Assembly: GCA_022509025.1 (NCBI GenBank)
Contig: JAFLUB010000019.1
Location: forward strand, 1-50,104
Direction: 5' to 3'
From: Oscillospiraceae bacterium
Lineage (GTDB): Bacteria > Bacillota > Clostridia > UBA1381
DNA: 50,104 bases
A program made the translations under genes and the position numbers. The notes beneath the pieces are model-generated. The model did not search any database and was not told the origin of the DNA. It worked only from the letters and a program-made list of their open reading frames with translations. This document shows positions 24,567 through 33,898 of this stretch, piece after piece. How positions within the stretch are numbered: position 1 is the first letter of the stretch; every line of letters starts with the position of its first letter.

Positions 24567-25973
24567 TTATCTGTTTTCGTAGAAAGCGAGATATGACCTG
24601 TACGCCATATATATATCGCTCTTCGCCGTAACCTCAAACGGCGCGTGCATTGAAAGTACGGGAACTCCACAGTCTATAACGTCAATATTGAGGTTTGCCA
24701 CATACTGCGCGATTGTTCCGCCGCCGCCTTGGTCAACCTTTCCAAGCTCACCCGTCTGCCATATCACTCCGTTATCATCTAAAATCTTACCTATCTCATA
24801 TACAAACTCAGCATTTGCGTCTGAAGAACCTGATTTTCCTCTTGCGCCTGTATACTTCACAAGTACCATACCGTATCCGGCGAATGCCGCATTCATTTTT
24901 TCCGATACACTCTCATAATTCGGGTCAACAGCCGCGCCTACATCCGATGAAAGACAAGCTGAGTTTGCTATTACAGTGTTATAATCGGTAATACCGCATT
25001 TTCCTGTCAGCTTTTCGATAATTTCAGCCACTGTCATTTCAAAGAATGCGCTGAGCATACCTGTATTTCCGGCTGAGCCTATTTCCTCTTTATCAACAAG
25101 AATCGCCATAGCCGTCTTTTTCGGATTTTTGGCATCGAATATTCCCTTAAGAGTGGTATACGCGCATACTCTGTCATCCTGACCGTAAGCGCCTATAAAG
25201 CTTTCGTCAAGTCCGACATTTCTTGCCTTGAATGCCGGTACGATTTCTATTTCTGCGCTCAGAAAATCCCGTTCCGTTATACCATACCGTTCATTAAGCA
25301 GCTTTAAGATCGTAAATTTAACCTTTTCCTTTACTTCTTTTGTGTCGGCAGGCATTCCTCCTATAAGCACATTAAGATTCTCGCCTTCTATGCCGTCCGT
25401 CATTTTCTTTGCCATCTGATCTTTTGCAAGATGCGGCAGGAGATCTGTTATACAGAACACAGGGTCAGACTCTTTTTCACCTATATTAAGAGTAACTTTT
25501 TCTCCGTTCTTGGTGAATATCACGCCGTGAATTGCAAGAGGTATCGTGGTCCACTGGTATTTTTTAATTCCGCCGTAGTAATGAGTTTTTAAGAGCGCCA
25601 TATCATTGCTCTCATAAAGAGGATTTTGCTTCAAGTCAAGACGTGGTGAATCAATATGCGCTCCGACAAGATTAAAACCTTTACTTATATCATCACTGCC
25701 TATAACGGCAAGAAGAATGTTTTTGTTTCTGTTTACCTTATATACTTTATCGCCTGTTTTAAGACTGTCTATGCTGTTTATGTCTTTAAAGCCTCTGCTC
25801 TGAGCCATCAAAAGCGCCTTATCCAAACATTCTCTTTCAGTTTTTCCCTCGTCAAGAAATACGCGGTATTCGTCGCATAACTCGTGCATCTCCTGCTTCT
25901 CATTATCGGTCATGCATTCATACGCGTTTTTTCTCTTATAAGTAAGCTCATTAAATAATTCTTTATCCGTCAT
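24567..25973 (-). CDS. M18-family aspartyl aminopeptidase-like metallopeptidase
   Basis: This is a 468-residue M18 zinc aminopeptidase. Metal ligands appear in GAHIDSPR near 81, in QDDRVCAYTTL near 241, in DKEEIGSAGNTG near 272 and in the C-terminal SMHAPFEV (His). The family removes acidic or other N-terminal residues from peptides in the cytoplasm as a dodecamer. GGAGGG precedes the ATG. It is monocistronic with a strong terminator. Confidence 0.93.
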   Translation of the reverse strand: MTDKELFNELTYKRKNAYECMTDNEKQEMHELCDEYRVFLDEGKTERECLDKALLMAQSRGFKDINSIDSLKTGDKVYKVNRNKNILLAVIGSDDISKGFNLVGAHIDSPRLDLKQNPLYESNDMALLKTHYYGGIKKYQWTTIPLAIHGVIFTKNGEKVTLNIGEKESDPVFCITDLLPHLAKDQMAKKMTDGIEGENLNVLIGGMPADTKEVKEKVKFTILKLLNERYGITERDFLSAEIEIVPAFKARNVGLDESFIGAYGQDDRVCAYTTLKGIFDAKNPKKTAMAILVDKEEIGSAGNTGMLSAFFEMTVAEIIEKLTGKCGITDYNTVIANSACLSSDVGAAVDPNYESVSEKMNAAFAGYGMVLVKYTGARGKSGSSDANAEFVYEIGKILDDNGVIWQTGELGKVDQGGGGTIAQYVANLNIDVIDCGVPVLSMHAPFEVTAKSDIYMAYRSYLAFYENR

Positions 25974-26062
25974 TTTTACCCTCCTGGATTCATTATTTTA
26001 TAATATATTACCACAAATATAAAATTTAGTCTATATTTTATGTAAATAAAATTAAATTTTAA

Positions 26063-26091
26063 TTGCTAAAATACGGATAGTGTGGTATAAT
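26063..26091 (+). promoter_or_regulatory. Sigma-A promoter abutting the ogg start codon
   Basis: TTGCTA (26063-26068) and TATAAT (26086-26091) are 17 bp apart. The first base of the ATG is at 26098, seven bases after the -10, which is where transcription would normally begin. Confidence 0.65.
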
Positions 26092-26097
26092 ATTCTT

Positions 26098-26970
26098 ATG
26101 GATTTACAATATAAAGACAATAACCTGATTGTCACAGGATTAAAAGATTTCAATCTGAGCCATATATTTGACTGCGGTCAGTGCTTTCGGTTCAATGCCA
26201 TTGATGAAAATACGTATTTCGGCATTGCAAAGAGCAAAGCTCTTAAAATTTCCCAGAATGGCGACACAGTCACATTATATGATACAACAGAAGAAGATTT
26301 CAGAAATATCTGGTTTGATTATTTTGATCTCGCAAGAAACTACGGAGAAATCAAAAAAAAGCTTTCAAATGACGCTGTTATGCAAGAGGCAATATCCTAC
26401 GGCGAAGGAATACGTATTCTCCGTCAGGATTTATGGGAAACGGTTATCTCGTTTATCATATCCTCAAGTAATAATATACCGCGGATTAAAGGAATAATTG
26501 AACGTTTTTGCGAACAATACGGCAGAGAAATCAGATATATGGGTAATACATATTACTCTTTTCCCGACATAGAGACTACGGCTTCTCTTTCAAGAGAAGA
26601 TTTGTCAGTTATCCGTGCCGGTTACAGAGATAAATATATTTTAGACGCCGCGAAGAAATTCTTTACAGGTGAACTAAGCGACAAATACATAAGGCAGCTC
26701 TCCCGTGCTGATGCGAAAAAAGCGCTTATGACTATAAACGGAGTCGGAAACAAGGTTAGTGATTGTATCCTCCTGTTTGGTTTGGGACACGCCGATTCAT
26801 TCCCCGTTGACGTATGGATAAAGCGAATTATGGAATATTGTTATTTTAACGAAGAACAAAGTATAGAGACTATTTCACGTTTTGCAGATGAACGCTTCGG
26901 CGATATGGGTGGTTTTGCGCAGCAATATCTGTTTTTCTATGCAAGAGAAAATAAAATCGGTATCGCCTGA
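26098..26970 (+). CDS. ogg: 8-oxoguanine DNA glycosylase/AP lyase (OGG1-like)
   Basis: This is a 290-residue base-excision glycosylase that removes 8-oxoguanine and nicks the abasic site. The N-terminal OGG_N domain begins with FNLSHIFDCGQCFRFN. The helix-hairpin-helix motif INGVGNKVSDC holds catalytic K219, and FPVDVW holds D238, matching human K249 and D268. The start is ATG 26098; no ribosome-binding site exists upstream, because the promoter -10 ends six bases before the ATG, so the mRNA may be leaderless. An ATG at 26080 overlaps the -10 and is rejected. This eukaryotic/archaeal-type enzyme replaces MutM in some Clostridia; the rest of the genome is not visible. Confidence 0.92.
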   Translation: MDLQYKDNNLIVTGLKDFNLSHIFDCGQCFRFNAIDENTYFGIAKSKALKISQNGDTVTLYDTTEEDFRNIWFDYFDLARNYGEIKKKLSNDAVMQEAISYGEGIRILRQDLWETVISFIISSSNNIPRIKGIIERFCEQYGREIRYMGNTYYSFPDIETTASLSREDLSVIRAGYRDKYILDAAKKFFTGELSDKYIRQLSRADAKKALMTINGVGNKVSDCILLFGLGHADSFPVDVWIKRIMEYCYFNEEQSIETISRFADERFGDMGGFAQQYLFFYARENKIGIA

Positions 26971-27029
26971 ATCTTCTGTCATCCGCAGATAGAGGTTAAA
27001 TAAAGCGAGGTCGGAAAGGATTAATAAAT

Positions 27030-27638
27030 ATGCTTGTTGATTTAAAAAAAGCGGTTGCCTATATATGTCCGTTCTGTTCAAATATATCATCAAGAATGCT
27101 TTCTGTGTTCAATTTTTCAGGAACTGAAAGAATACAACTTATATGCCCTACTCACGGTTGCCATGAAGTATGTGTAAACATTATAATGAAAAATAACCGG
27201 TATAAACTGGATATCGAATGTCCGCTTTGCGGCGAAATGCATTCATATTCAATTGCAAAGGACAGCTTCTGGCATAAAGATATACTCACATACAAGTGCC
27301 CTGTAGCCGGTATAGATATATTTTTTGCCGGAGATGAAAATGAGGTTGAAAAGAAGCTTAACGAAAGCACAGATGTGTATTCAGATATAGACTATTTCGA
27401 AGAAGACTATGAAGATGAATCGTTCAGCCTCCTGTATGCTATTATAGACAGGCTGCACAAGCTTAAGGACAAGCATCATATTTCCTGCATCTGCGGTCAT
27501 GATGATATTGATTTTAACATAGTAAACGGCAATATAATTCTGACATGTACAGCGTGCGGCAAGTCAAAAGTTATTGATACAAACGAGGATACTCTCACAA
27601 GACTTCTGAATTCCCATGCTGTCATCATCGGAAATTGA
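27030..27638 (+). CDS. Cys-pair (zinc-ribbon-like) protein, unknown function
   Basis: This 202-residue soluble protein is not recognised. It has four Cys-x-x-Cys-type pairs: CPFC near 13, CPLC near 67, CICGH near 151 and CTACGK near 172, with a further CPTHGC in the first half. An acidic stretch lies in the middle (about 115-132). The layout suggests two zinc-ribbon folds joined by a linker. AAGGA lies eight to nine bases before the ATG. It is 59 bp downstream of ogg on the same strand and 58 bp before fba, so it may be carried with ogg. Confidence 0.72.
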   Translation: MLVDLKKAVAYICPFCSNISSRMLSVFNFSGTERIQLICPTHGCHEVCVNIIMKNNRYKLDIECPLCGEMHSYSIAKDSFWHKDILTYKCPVAGIDIFFAGDENEVEKKLNESTDVYSDIDYFEEDYEDESFSLLYAIIDRLHKLKDKHHISCICGHDDIDFNIVNGNIILTCTACGKSKVIDTNEDTLTRLLNSHAVIIGN

Positions 27639-27696
27639 AAATAAATTAATTAATATATATTTATTTTATTTATAATTTTTAAGGAGGAATAAAAAA

Positions 27697-28560
27697 ATGT
27701 TAGTTTCAGCAACAGAAATGTTGAATAAGGCGGTGGAAGGCAAATATGCCGTAGGTCAGTTTAATATTAACAACTTAGAATGGACAAAGGCAATACTCGC
27801 CACTGCTCAGGAAAACAACTCACCTGTTATTCTCGGTGTTTCAGAGGGCGCAGGAAAATACATGACAGGTTTTAAAACTGTAGCAGCAATGGTTAAGGCG
27901 ATGATTGAGGAAATGAATATCACTGTCCCTGTGGCTTTGCATCTTGACCATGGCACGTATGACGGATGTTACAAGTGTATTGAAGCAGGTTTCTCATCTG
28001 TTATGTTTGACGGTTCACACTTCCCTATAGAAGAAAACGTTGAAAAGACTAAAGAGCTGGTTAAGGCTTGCCATGAAAAGGGAATTTCGATAGAGGCTGA
28101 GGTAGGCTCAATCGGCGGCGAAGAAGACGGTGTTGTCGGAGCAGGTGAAATCGCAGACCCGAACGAATGCAAAAAGATTGCCGATCTCGGTGTTGACTTC
28201 CTTGCCGCAGGTATAGGTAACATACACGGTAAGTATCCCGAAAACTGGAAGGGTCTTGATTTTGACGCTCTTGCAAAAACAAAGGAGCTTATCGGTGATC
28301 TTCCTTTGGTACTCCACGGCGGTACAGGTATCCCCGCTGAGATGATACAGAAAGCAATATCTTTAGGCGTTGCTAAAATAAACGTAAACACTGAGTGTCA
28401 GCTTTATTTCCAGGAAGCAACCAGAAAATATATTGAAGCTGGTAAAGACCTTGAGGGTAAAGGCTTCGACCCGAGAAAGCTTCTCGCTCCCGGCACTGAA
28501 GCAATAAAGGTTATCGTTAAGGAAAAAATGGAACTGTTTGGTTCAATAAACAAAGCATAA
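27697..28560 (+). CDS. fba: Class II fructose-1,6-bisphosphate aldolase
   Basis: This zinc-dependent enzyme splits fructose-1,6-bisphosphate into DHAP and glyceraldehyde-3-phosphate. The 287-residue protein has zinc and active-site motifs HLDHGTYD near 86, AEVGSIGG near 135, GIGNIHGKYP near 178 and LVLHGGTGIP near 210. AAGGAGG lies eight bases before the ATG, with a TATAAT just upstream of it. A strong terminator follows within 12 bases of the stop. Confidence 0.95.
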   Translation: MLVSATEMLNKAVEGKYAVGQFNINNLEWTKAILATAQENNSPVILGVSEGAGKYMTGFKTVAAMVKAMIEEMNITVPVALHLDHGTYDGCYKCIEAGFSSVMFDGSHFPIEENVEKTKELVKACHEKGISIEAEVGSIGGEEDGVVGAGEIADPNECKKIADLGVDFLAAGIGNIHGKYPENWKGLDFDALAKTKELIGDLPLVLHGGTGIPAEMIQKAISLGVAKINVNTECQLYFQEATRKYIEAGKDLEGKGFDPRKLLAPGTEAIKVIVKEKMELFGSINKA

Positions 28561-28570
28561 TTTTTGTAAT

Positions 28571-28615
28571 TTAAAAACACCTCTTGTCATACTATTTGAT
28601 AAGAGGTGTTTTTAA
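28571..28615 (+). terminator. fba terminator overlapping the next gene's ribosome-binding site
   Basis: TTAAAAACACCTCTT (28571-28585) and AAGAGGTGTTTTTAA (28601-28615) are perfect complements over 15 bp. The right arm contains AAGAGGTG, which sits seven bases before the deacetylase ATG at 28616 and would serve as its ribosome-binding site. Confidence 0.85.
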
Positions 28616-29500
28616 ATGAATTTTATTAAAATAAAAAACAAACTTAAAACTTTTTCTGTTGTCATATTTGTATCTATTCTTTACTGTGCTATTCTCGGGA
28701 TGATATTCAATAATATTTCATCTGTGCCTGTGATTTCCACCGAGATTGACGACACTGTTCATCTCCCGATTATTATGTACCACAGTGTGAATACAGATGA
28801 AACAAAATCCGGGATGTATGTTATCACTCCTGAAACTCTCAGGAATGATATTGCGTACCTTTATGAAAACGGATACACATTCATCTCAGCGCAAGAACTG
28901 ATTGATTACACTGAAAACAATGGTGAACTCCCGGAAAAGCCCGCCATGCTCACTTTTGACGATGGTTTTTATAACATCTACGGAAATGTCAAACCAATTC
29001 TTGAGGAATACGGCGCAAAAGCAGTTGTATCCATTGTAGGCAGCTATACTGACGAATTTTCCCAAAGTAATATTGCCAATCTGAACTATGGATACCTTAG
29101 ATGGAGCGATGTGTATGATATGTTTCTTTCAAAGCATATTGAGATAGGAAATCATTCATATGACTTTCATTCAACAGATAACGGAAGAATGGGCGCGGGA
29201 CGCAATGAAGGTGAAGATATAGATACATATAAGCAGATATTCTATGACGATACAAAAAAATTACAAGACAGATGCATGGAAAAAACAGGCTTCTCTCCTG
29301 TTATATACACTTATCCATTCGGAGAGTATGACAAAGAAAGCACGGAAGTTCTAAAAAATATGGGCTTTAAAATGAGTTTTTCGTGTACCGAAGGGATTAA
29401 CCACATAACACAAACTCCGGGATCGTTATTTTTATTAAAACGATATAACCGCCCAAGCGGTATAAGTACATGGGAATTTTTTAAGGATATTATCGAATAA
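28616..29500 (+). CDS. Membrane-anchored polysaccharide deacetylase (NodB domain)
   Basis: This is a 294-residue carbohydrate esterase family 4 protein. Residues 10-32 form a membrane anchor or uncleaved signal. The catalytic domain (about 50-290) has motif 1 TFDDGFYNIY and motif 2 NHSYDFHS, where D and two His ligate the metal, and a C-terminal TYPFGEYDKES segment. It removes acetyl groups from peptidoglycan or another wall glycan outside the cell. Its ribosome-binding site is inside the fba terminator stem, so read-through from fba would fold it away. I see no separate promoter. Confidence 0.9.
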   Translation: MNFIKIKNKLKTFSVVIFVSILYCAILGMIFNNISSVPVISTEIDDTVHLPIIMYHSVNTDETKSGMYVITPETLRNDIAYLYENGYTFISAQELIDYTENNGELPEKPAMLTFDDGFYNIYGNVKPILEEYGAKAVVSIVGSYTDEFSQSNIANLNYGYLRWSDVYDMFLSKHIEIGNHSYDFHSTDNGRMGAGRNEGEDIDTYKQIFYDDTKKLQDRCMEKTGFSPVIYTYPFGEYDKESTEVLKNMGFKMSFSCTEGINHITQTPGSLFLLKRYNRPSGISTWEFFKDIIE

Positions 29501-29554
29501 ATGATTAAAAATTCAGCGTACAGACTATCATCTGCACGCTGAATTTTTAATCAT
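29501..29554. terminator. Bidirectional terminator between the deacetylase and LtaS-like genes
   Basis: ATGATTAAAAATTCAGCGT (29501-29519) and its exact reverse complement (29536-29554) form a 19-bp stem, with an inner CAGA/TCTG. The right arm includes the stop codon and last two codons of the convergent LtaS-like gene. Confidence 0.88.
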
Positions 29555-31490
29555 TGTTTTTTAATGAATAGTATTCTATCATTTCATAATCTCTGAGCAA
29601 TTCAGAATCATCCGTAATGTTTCTGCTCCATACTCCGTTCTTGTCATAATGTCCCATTGCATTTATCTGAGGTATTTCCTTGCTTAACTTTGCGGTAAAA
29701 TTACCTATCTCGCTTTTAGGTAATTTTGCGGTATCAAGCAGAATATTTGAAAGATAATTAGGACTGGTCTTGACTCCGTTCATGCTATTTTCTATATTAT
29801 AGTTTGCCCAGATTACAAACGGTACCTTGTAACGGTTCTGTAGTTCTTCAAGCGACAGCTGTGAAAGTTCTTTTCCGTAAAGCTCTTCATAAAACAGTTG
29901 TTCAATCGCCGGCTGATGGTCTCCGAACATAACTACTATAGTTTTCTCATCATAATTTTTTAAATAATTAACAAATTCATAAAAGGTATCGTCACTTTTT
30001 TTCATAAGTGTCAGATATTGTTCAGCTTCCTTGTAGTGACCGTCCATGTTCAAAATGTTAATCGTTCTGTACGCATCACCACCGTACGTATAGCCGCCGT
30101 GGTTTTGCATTGTCACGTTGAATACAAACATTTTTTCATCAGGCTTCTTCTTTTCAAGCCCTTCAATAATTCCTTTGTACGATGTTCTGTCACTTATATA
30201 ATATCTTTCATATTCCCACTCATCCTCAGGAACAAGCTTATCAAGATTATCAAGACTTATAAATTCGTCAAAATCCATAAGTTCATATACCTTTTTTCTA
30301 TTCCAGCATCTCGCATAATACGGATGTAAGGCCATCGTTTTATAACCGAGTGATGAAAGATAAGACGGAAGCGAGAATGCGTATGGTTTTGATGCATATT
30401 GTAAATATGGCGTTGAGCCGTTTGGCAGAAGTCCCATTGAAAGACCTGTCAAAAATTCAAATTCGGTATTACAAGTATATCCGCCGAACGGAGAAACGAG
30501 GAGTTCGCCCTTGATAGTGTTTTCTGACATACTTCTTACAAACGGCATATAGTCCTCATTCGTTTCAAAATCCCCCACTGCCTTTAAGTCGGAAAAGCTT
30601 TCGTTCATTATGACAATTATATTCGGCATTTCCTTAGTCGGTATTGCTGCGGTCTTATCCTGTGATTTGAGAAGCTCCTTTGCTTTATCAGCACTGTAAC
30701 CATTAGGTTTTTTCAGAATCATTTTACGTACATTAATGTAAAAGCTATAAAGTGTACCGTGAGTGTTATTTGCATGGTACTGGTCAAACACATCCATTCC
30801 ACTGGCGGTATAATCAACCGCTCCGAAAGACAGCATAAAAATCAAAATAAACAATGCTGAAGCAGATGGTATAATGATATTTTTATATCGGAATCTTATT
30901 TTAAATGAGAATCTTAACACAAGAGCAATAACGAGCGCGGCTATCACCGTTGCCGCTATAATCGGATATTGCATCTCAAACTTATAATTTTCCGCAACCT
31001 GCGCTGCTGTACCTATAGCGAGGAAATCCCCCGGAATAAGCGGTGTGCCGCGTAATACGTTTACTATAAAGCTTGAAAGGCTGAATAAATAGGATATTAT
31101 CACGGTTGCTATTGCGCTTATACGCATATTACGCGTTATTCCTATGAATACCGCAAGTATAGCCAGGTAGAACAATATATTTATGAAATATATCCCAAAA
31201 GAATATTCGGGCTCGCCTGACAAAATCATTGCAATCTGCATACAGAAAAAAGGGGTCAGGATAAATATTGCTACAGACAGTATTTTATGGAGTAACTGCG
31301 ATATTTTAAAATCTGCAATTACCAATCCCCAAAATCCTATTACAAGCGCATAGGAGGTCAGATACAGAAGCAGGTCAAAGCTGTCATCCGCATCATAAAA
31401 GATTCCTGTATTAACACTTACAAATGTCCAGAGCACCAAAGATAAGACAGAACCTGTCAATATCCACGGCCATTTCTTCAGTGAAATCAT
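29547..31490 (-). CDS. LtaS-like sulfatase-fold phosphoglycerol transferase
   Basis: This is a 647-residue membrane enzyme. About five transmembrane segments (1-240) precede an extracellular sulfatase fold with IVIMNESFSDL, the catalytic threonine in CNTEFEFLTG and the metal site FGDHQP. Members transfer glycerol-phosphate from phosphatidylglycerol to build lipoteichoic acid or modify membrane glycans. It is followed after 4 bp by nothing on its strand, and preceded by a CtpA-type protease whose stop lies only 4 bases upstream, so the two are co-transcribed. Substrate is inferred. Confidence 0.92.
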   Translation of the reverse strand: MISLKKWPWILTGSVLSLVLWTFVSVNTGIFYDADDSFDLLLYLTSYALVIGFWGLVIADFKISQLLHKILSVAIFILTPFFCMQIAMILSGEPEYSFGIYFINILFYLAILAVFIGITRNMRISAIATVIISYLFSLSSFIVNVLRGTPLIPGDFLAIGTAAQVAENYKFEMQYPIIAATVIAALVIALVLRFSFKIRFRYKNIIIPSASALFILIFMLSFGAVDYTASGMDVFDQYHANNTHGTLYSFYINVRKMILKKPNGYSADKAKELLKSQDKTAAIPTKEMPNIIVIMNESFSDLKAVGDFETNEDYMPFVRSMSENTIKGELLVSPFGGYTCNTEFEFLTGLSMGLLPNGSTPYLQYASKPYAFSLPSYLSSLGYKTMALHPYYARCWNRKKVYELMDFDEFISLDNLDKLVPEDEWEYERYYISDRTSYKGIIEGLEKKKPDEKMFVFNVTMQNHGGYTYGGDAYRTINILNMDGHYKEAEQYLTLMKKSDDTFYEFVNYLKNYDEKTIVVMFGDHQPAIEQLFYEELYGKELSQLSLEELQNRYKVPFVIWANYNIENSMNGVKTSPNYLSNILLDTAKLPKSEIGNFTAKLSKEIPQINAMGHYDKNGVWSRNITDDSELLRDYEMIEYYSLKNND

Positions 31491-31494
31491 TTTC

Positions 31495-32709
31495 TCATTT
31501 CTCCTTAATTATCTCAAGCGCCTTTTGAAGCTGCGCGTCATTTTCATGTGCAATCTCAGATGCATAACTCTCTCTGTATTCTTCTGACAACTCCACTGTA
31601 ATATCCGGCTCAATACCGATATCATGGATACAGACACCATTTGGAGTATAGTATTTTGCCACTGTCAGAGATATCCCCGAACCATCATAAAACGGATATA
31701 CATCCTGAACTATTCCCTTTCCATAGCTTGTTGTACCGACTATTACAGCCTTCTCATAATCCTTTAAGGCTCCGGTCAGCACCTCCGATGCGCTCGCGCT
31801 GTTTCCGTTGATTAAGACAACCATCGGAATATTAATACATTCTGCATCGGAATTATAATATTTTCGTTCTCCTTTTTTTGTTTCAGTGTATGTTATTGTT
31901 CCTTCGGGAAGAAGCCTATCAGCAATATCACATACTTCGGAAAGCACTCCTCCCGGATTATCGCGTAAATCTATTATAAGCTTCTTCATTCCGGCATTCT
32001 GCAGTTCTTCTAATTGCACCTCAAATTCGCTGGAAGTGCTGTGTTCCCCGCTCTCGGAATCCATATTAAAACCGGTTATTCTCATATAACCTATATTATC
32101 CTGAAGCATCTCTGTTTTAACCGAATCATAGGATATATCGCGCCGTTCAATGCTTAGATTAATCGTCTCACCGTTTCTGACTATAGTTATATTAACAATA
32201 GTCCCCTCCATACCATTTTTAATTGCCTCCACGGCTTCTGTGAGTGTATCACCACTATAATCAACACCCTCAACAGATTTTATAATATCACCGGGAATAA
32301 TTCCTGCTTCATATGCGGGACTATCCTCAAACGGAGCTACCACTTCTATTTCATTATTGTCATTAACACTGACCGTTACTCCTATACCGACATATCCGTC
32401 CCGTATATTTTGCATATACGATGTGAATTCTGCTTCGGTGTAATAGTGAGTATACGGCTCTTCAAGTCCCTCTACATATGACTTTATCGCATTTTCACGA
32501 AGAGTCTGATTATCGAAATCGTAAAGATATTTTTTTTCAAGCATATTTTCAACCGCTTTTATTTTGTTGGAAAAATTCTTATCCTCATTCAGCGATGGCA
32601 GATATACTAATATGTTATCCTTTATGAAAGATGTTAAATAACAGCTTACAACGGCTGTGACAACAGCAGTGATTACTGCTGTTAATACAATCTTTTTACC
32701 GGTGTTCAT
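31495..32709 (-). CDS. S41 carboxy-terminal processing protease (CtpA-like)
   Basis: This is a 404-residue secreted or membrane-anchored protease. Residues 7-27 form an N-terminal anchor, followed by a PDZ domain (about 95-185) and an S41 domain with nucleophile Ser in NGNSASASEV and general-base Lys in SYGKGIVQ. The C-terminal YTPNGVCIHDIGIEPD is typical of the family. It would trim C-termini of wall or membrane proteins. It sits directly before the LtaS-like gene, and behind the CdaR-type regulator with a hairpin between. Confidence 0.92.
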   Translation of the reverse strand: MNTGKKIVLTAVITAVVTAVVSCYLTSFIKDNILVYLPSLNEDKNFSNKIKAVENMLEKKYLYDFDNQTLRENAIKSYVEGLEEPYTHYYTEAEFTSYMQNIRDGYVGIGVTVSVNDNNEIEVVAPFEDSPAYEAGIIPGDIIKSVEGVDYSGDTLTEAVEAIKNGMEGTIVNITIVRNGETINLSIERRDISYDSVKTEMLQDNIGYMRITGFNMDSESGEHSTSSEFEVQLEELQNAGMKKLIIDLRDNPGGVLSEVCDIADRLLPEGTITYTETKKGERKYYNSDAECINIPMVVLINGNSASASEVLTGALKDYEKAVIVGTTSYGKGIVQDVYPFYDGSGISLTVAKYYTPNGVCIHDIGIEPDITVELSEEYRESYASEIAHENDAQLQKALEIIKEK

Positions 32710-32731
32710 GTTAATTCTCCTTTAAACAAAT

Positions 32732-32760
32732 ATAGGGGGGCTTTTGCTAAAGCCCCCTAT
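32732..32760 (-). terminator. GC-rich hairpin between the CdaR-type regulator and ctpA
   Basis: ATAGGGGGGCTTT and AAAGCCCCCTAT form a stem around a TGCT loop just after the regulator stop. The following run on the minus strand (TATATTTGTTT) is only partly T, so it may be an imperfect terminator. Confidence 0.6.
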
Positions 32761-32762
32761 AA

Positions 32763-33848
32763 TCATATTTTCATAGAGTTTGACTCAAGATATTTATGAA
32801 CCATCATCGCTACTTTAAATACGATAGCCTGGTCAAATTTTCTCAAATCCAGACCTGTGAGTTTATAAATCTTTTCCAGTCTGTAAACAAGGGTATTTCT
32901 GTGCACAAACAGTTGTCTTGATGTTTCGCTTACATTAAGGTCGTTTTCGAAGAATTTATTTATAGTCAATATCGTTTCGTCATCAAGAGTGGATATATCC
33001 CCTTTCTTGAACACCTCCTGTAAAAACAGCTCGCACAGTTTAATAGGAAGCTGATAGATAAGTCTGCCTATTCCTAAATTGTCGTAGTTAAGAATGTATT
33101 TTTCTTCATCAAATACCTTTCCGACTTCAATGGCAATCTGAGCCTCTTTATATGCATTATTAATCTGATCAATATTAACGGCAACCGTGCTCAGTCCGAC
33201 ACATACAGTAAGCATAGTTTCAGAACTTACAGTATCAACAATAGATTGTGCCATCTCTTCAAGCTTGTCAGACATCTCTATTTCTTTGACTTCTTTAATA
33301 AGAACTATGTTGCTGGAATCAATGTTGATAACAAAATCCTTTTCCTTATCAGGGAACATATTCCTGAGAACTTCGTAGATTCCATTTTCTCCTTCATCCA
33401 GAACCTTAATATAAAATACAGCTCTCGGAATATCGATATCTACATGAAGCTCTCTCGCTTTCTGATGAAGATCAAAGGCAAGAAGATTATCAAAAATGAT
33501 ATTTTGCATAAAATTATTCTTATCAAATTTCTCATCATAATAATAACGCACGTTGTTAGCTGCAACAACAATTGACTTACAGCAATATTTAGAAACCTCG
33601 TCCGTACCCTCAACATAAACGATATATTCAGCATAAGGCTTATTGGACATTGAACGCACTGTGTATCCGTCTTTAAACAAAAGCTTATCACTGCTTGATG
33701 CAGCTGATATAAGGTTCTCAATAATATCCTCATCGGGTTCAGTGCCGTTAGCTGCCAGAATTAATCCGTGAGAATCCACAATTCCAAATTTTTTCGGGTA
33801 TACGTCCGCCATCTGCGTCACAATATTCTGAAATGCCTTGCTTATCAT
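32763..33848 (-). CDS. CdaR/PucR-family transcriptional regulator
   Basis: This is a 361-residue regulator. The N-terminal region (about 1-135) is a sugar-diacid recognition-like sensor, beginning FQNIVTQMADVYPKKFGIVD. The C-terminal helix-turn-helix (about 300-355) has the PucR pattern LNVSETSRQLFVHRNTLVYR. In B. subtilis and E. coli relatives control diacid or purine use; the ligand here is unknown. The start is ATG 33848 with GGAGG eight bases upstream. It may control itself, as two CATGTATA direct repeats overlap its promoter. Confidence 0.88.
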   Translation of the reverse strand: MISKAFQNIVTQMADVYPKKFGIVDSHGLILAANGTEPDEDIIENLISAASSSDKLLFKDGYTVRSMSNKPYAEYIVYVEGTDEVSKYCCKSIVVAANNVRYYYDEKFDKNNFMQNIIFDNLLAFDLHQKARELHVDIDIPRAVFYIKVLDEGENGIYEVLRNMFPDKEKDFVINIDSSNIVLIKEVKEIEMSDKLEEMAQSIVDTVSSETMLTVCVGLSTVAVNIDQINNAYKEAQIAIEVGKVFDEEKYILNYDNLGIGRLIYQLPIKLCELFLQEVFKKGDISTLDDETILTINKFFENDLNVSETSRQLFVHRNTLVYRLEKIYKLTGLDLRKFDQAIVFKVAMMVHKYLESNSMKI

Positions 33849-33898
33849 TTTTATTCCTCCACTTATATAATTTAACGAAACATACAATATACATGTTT

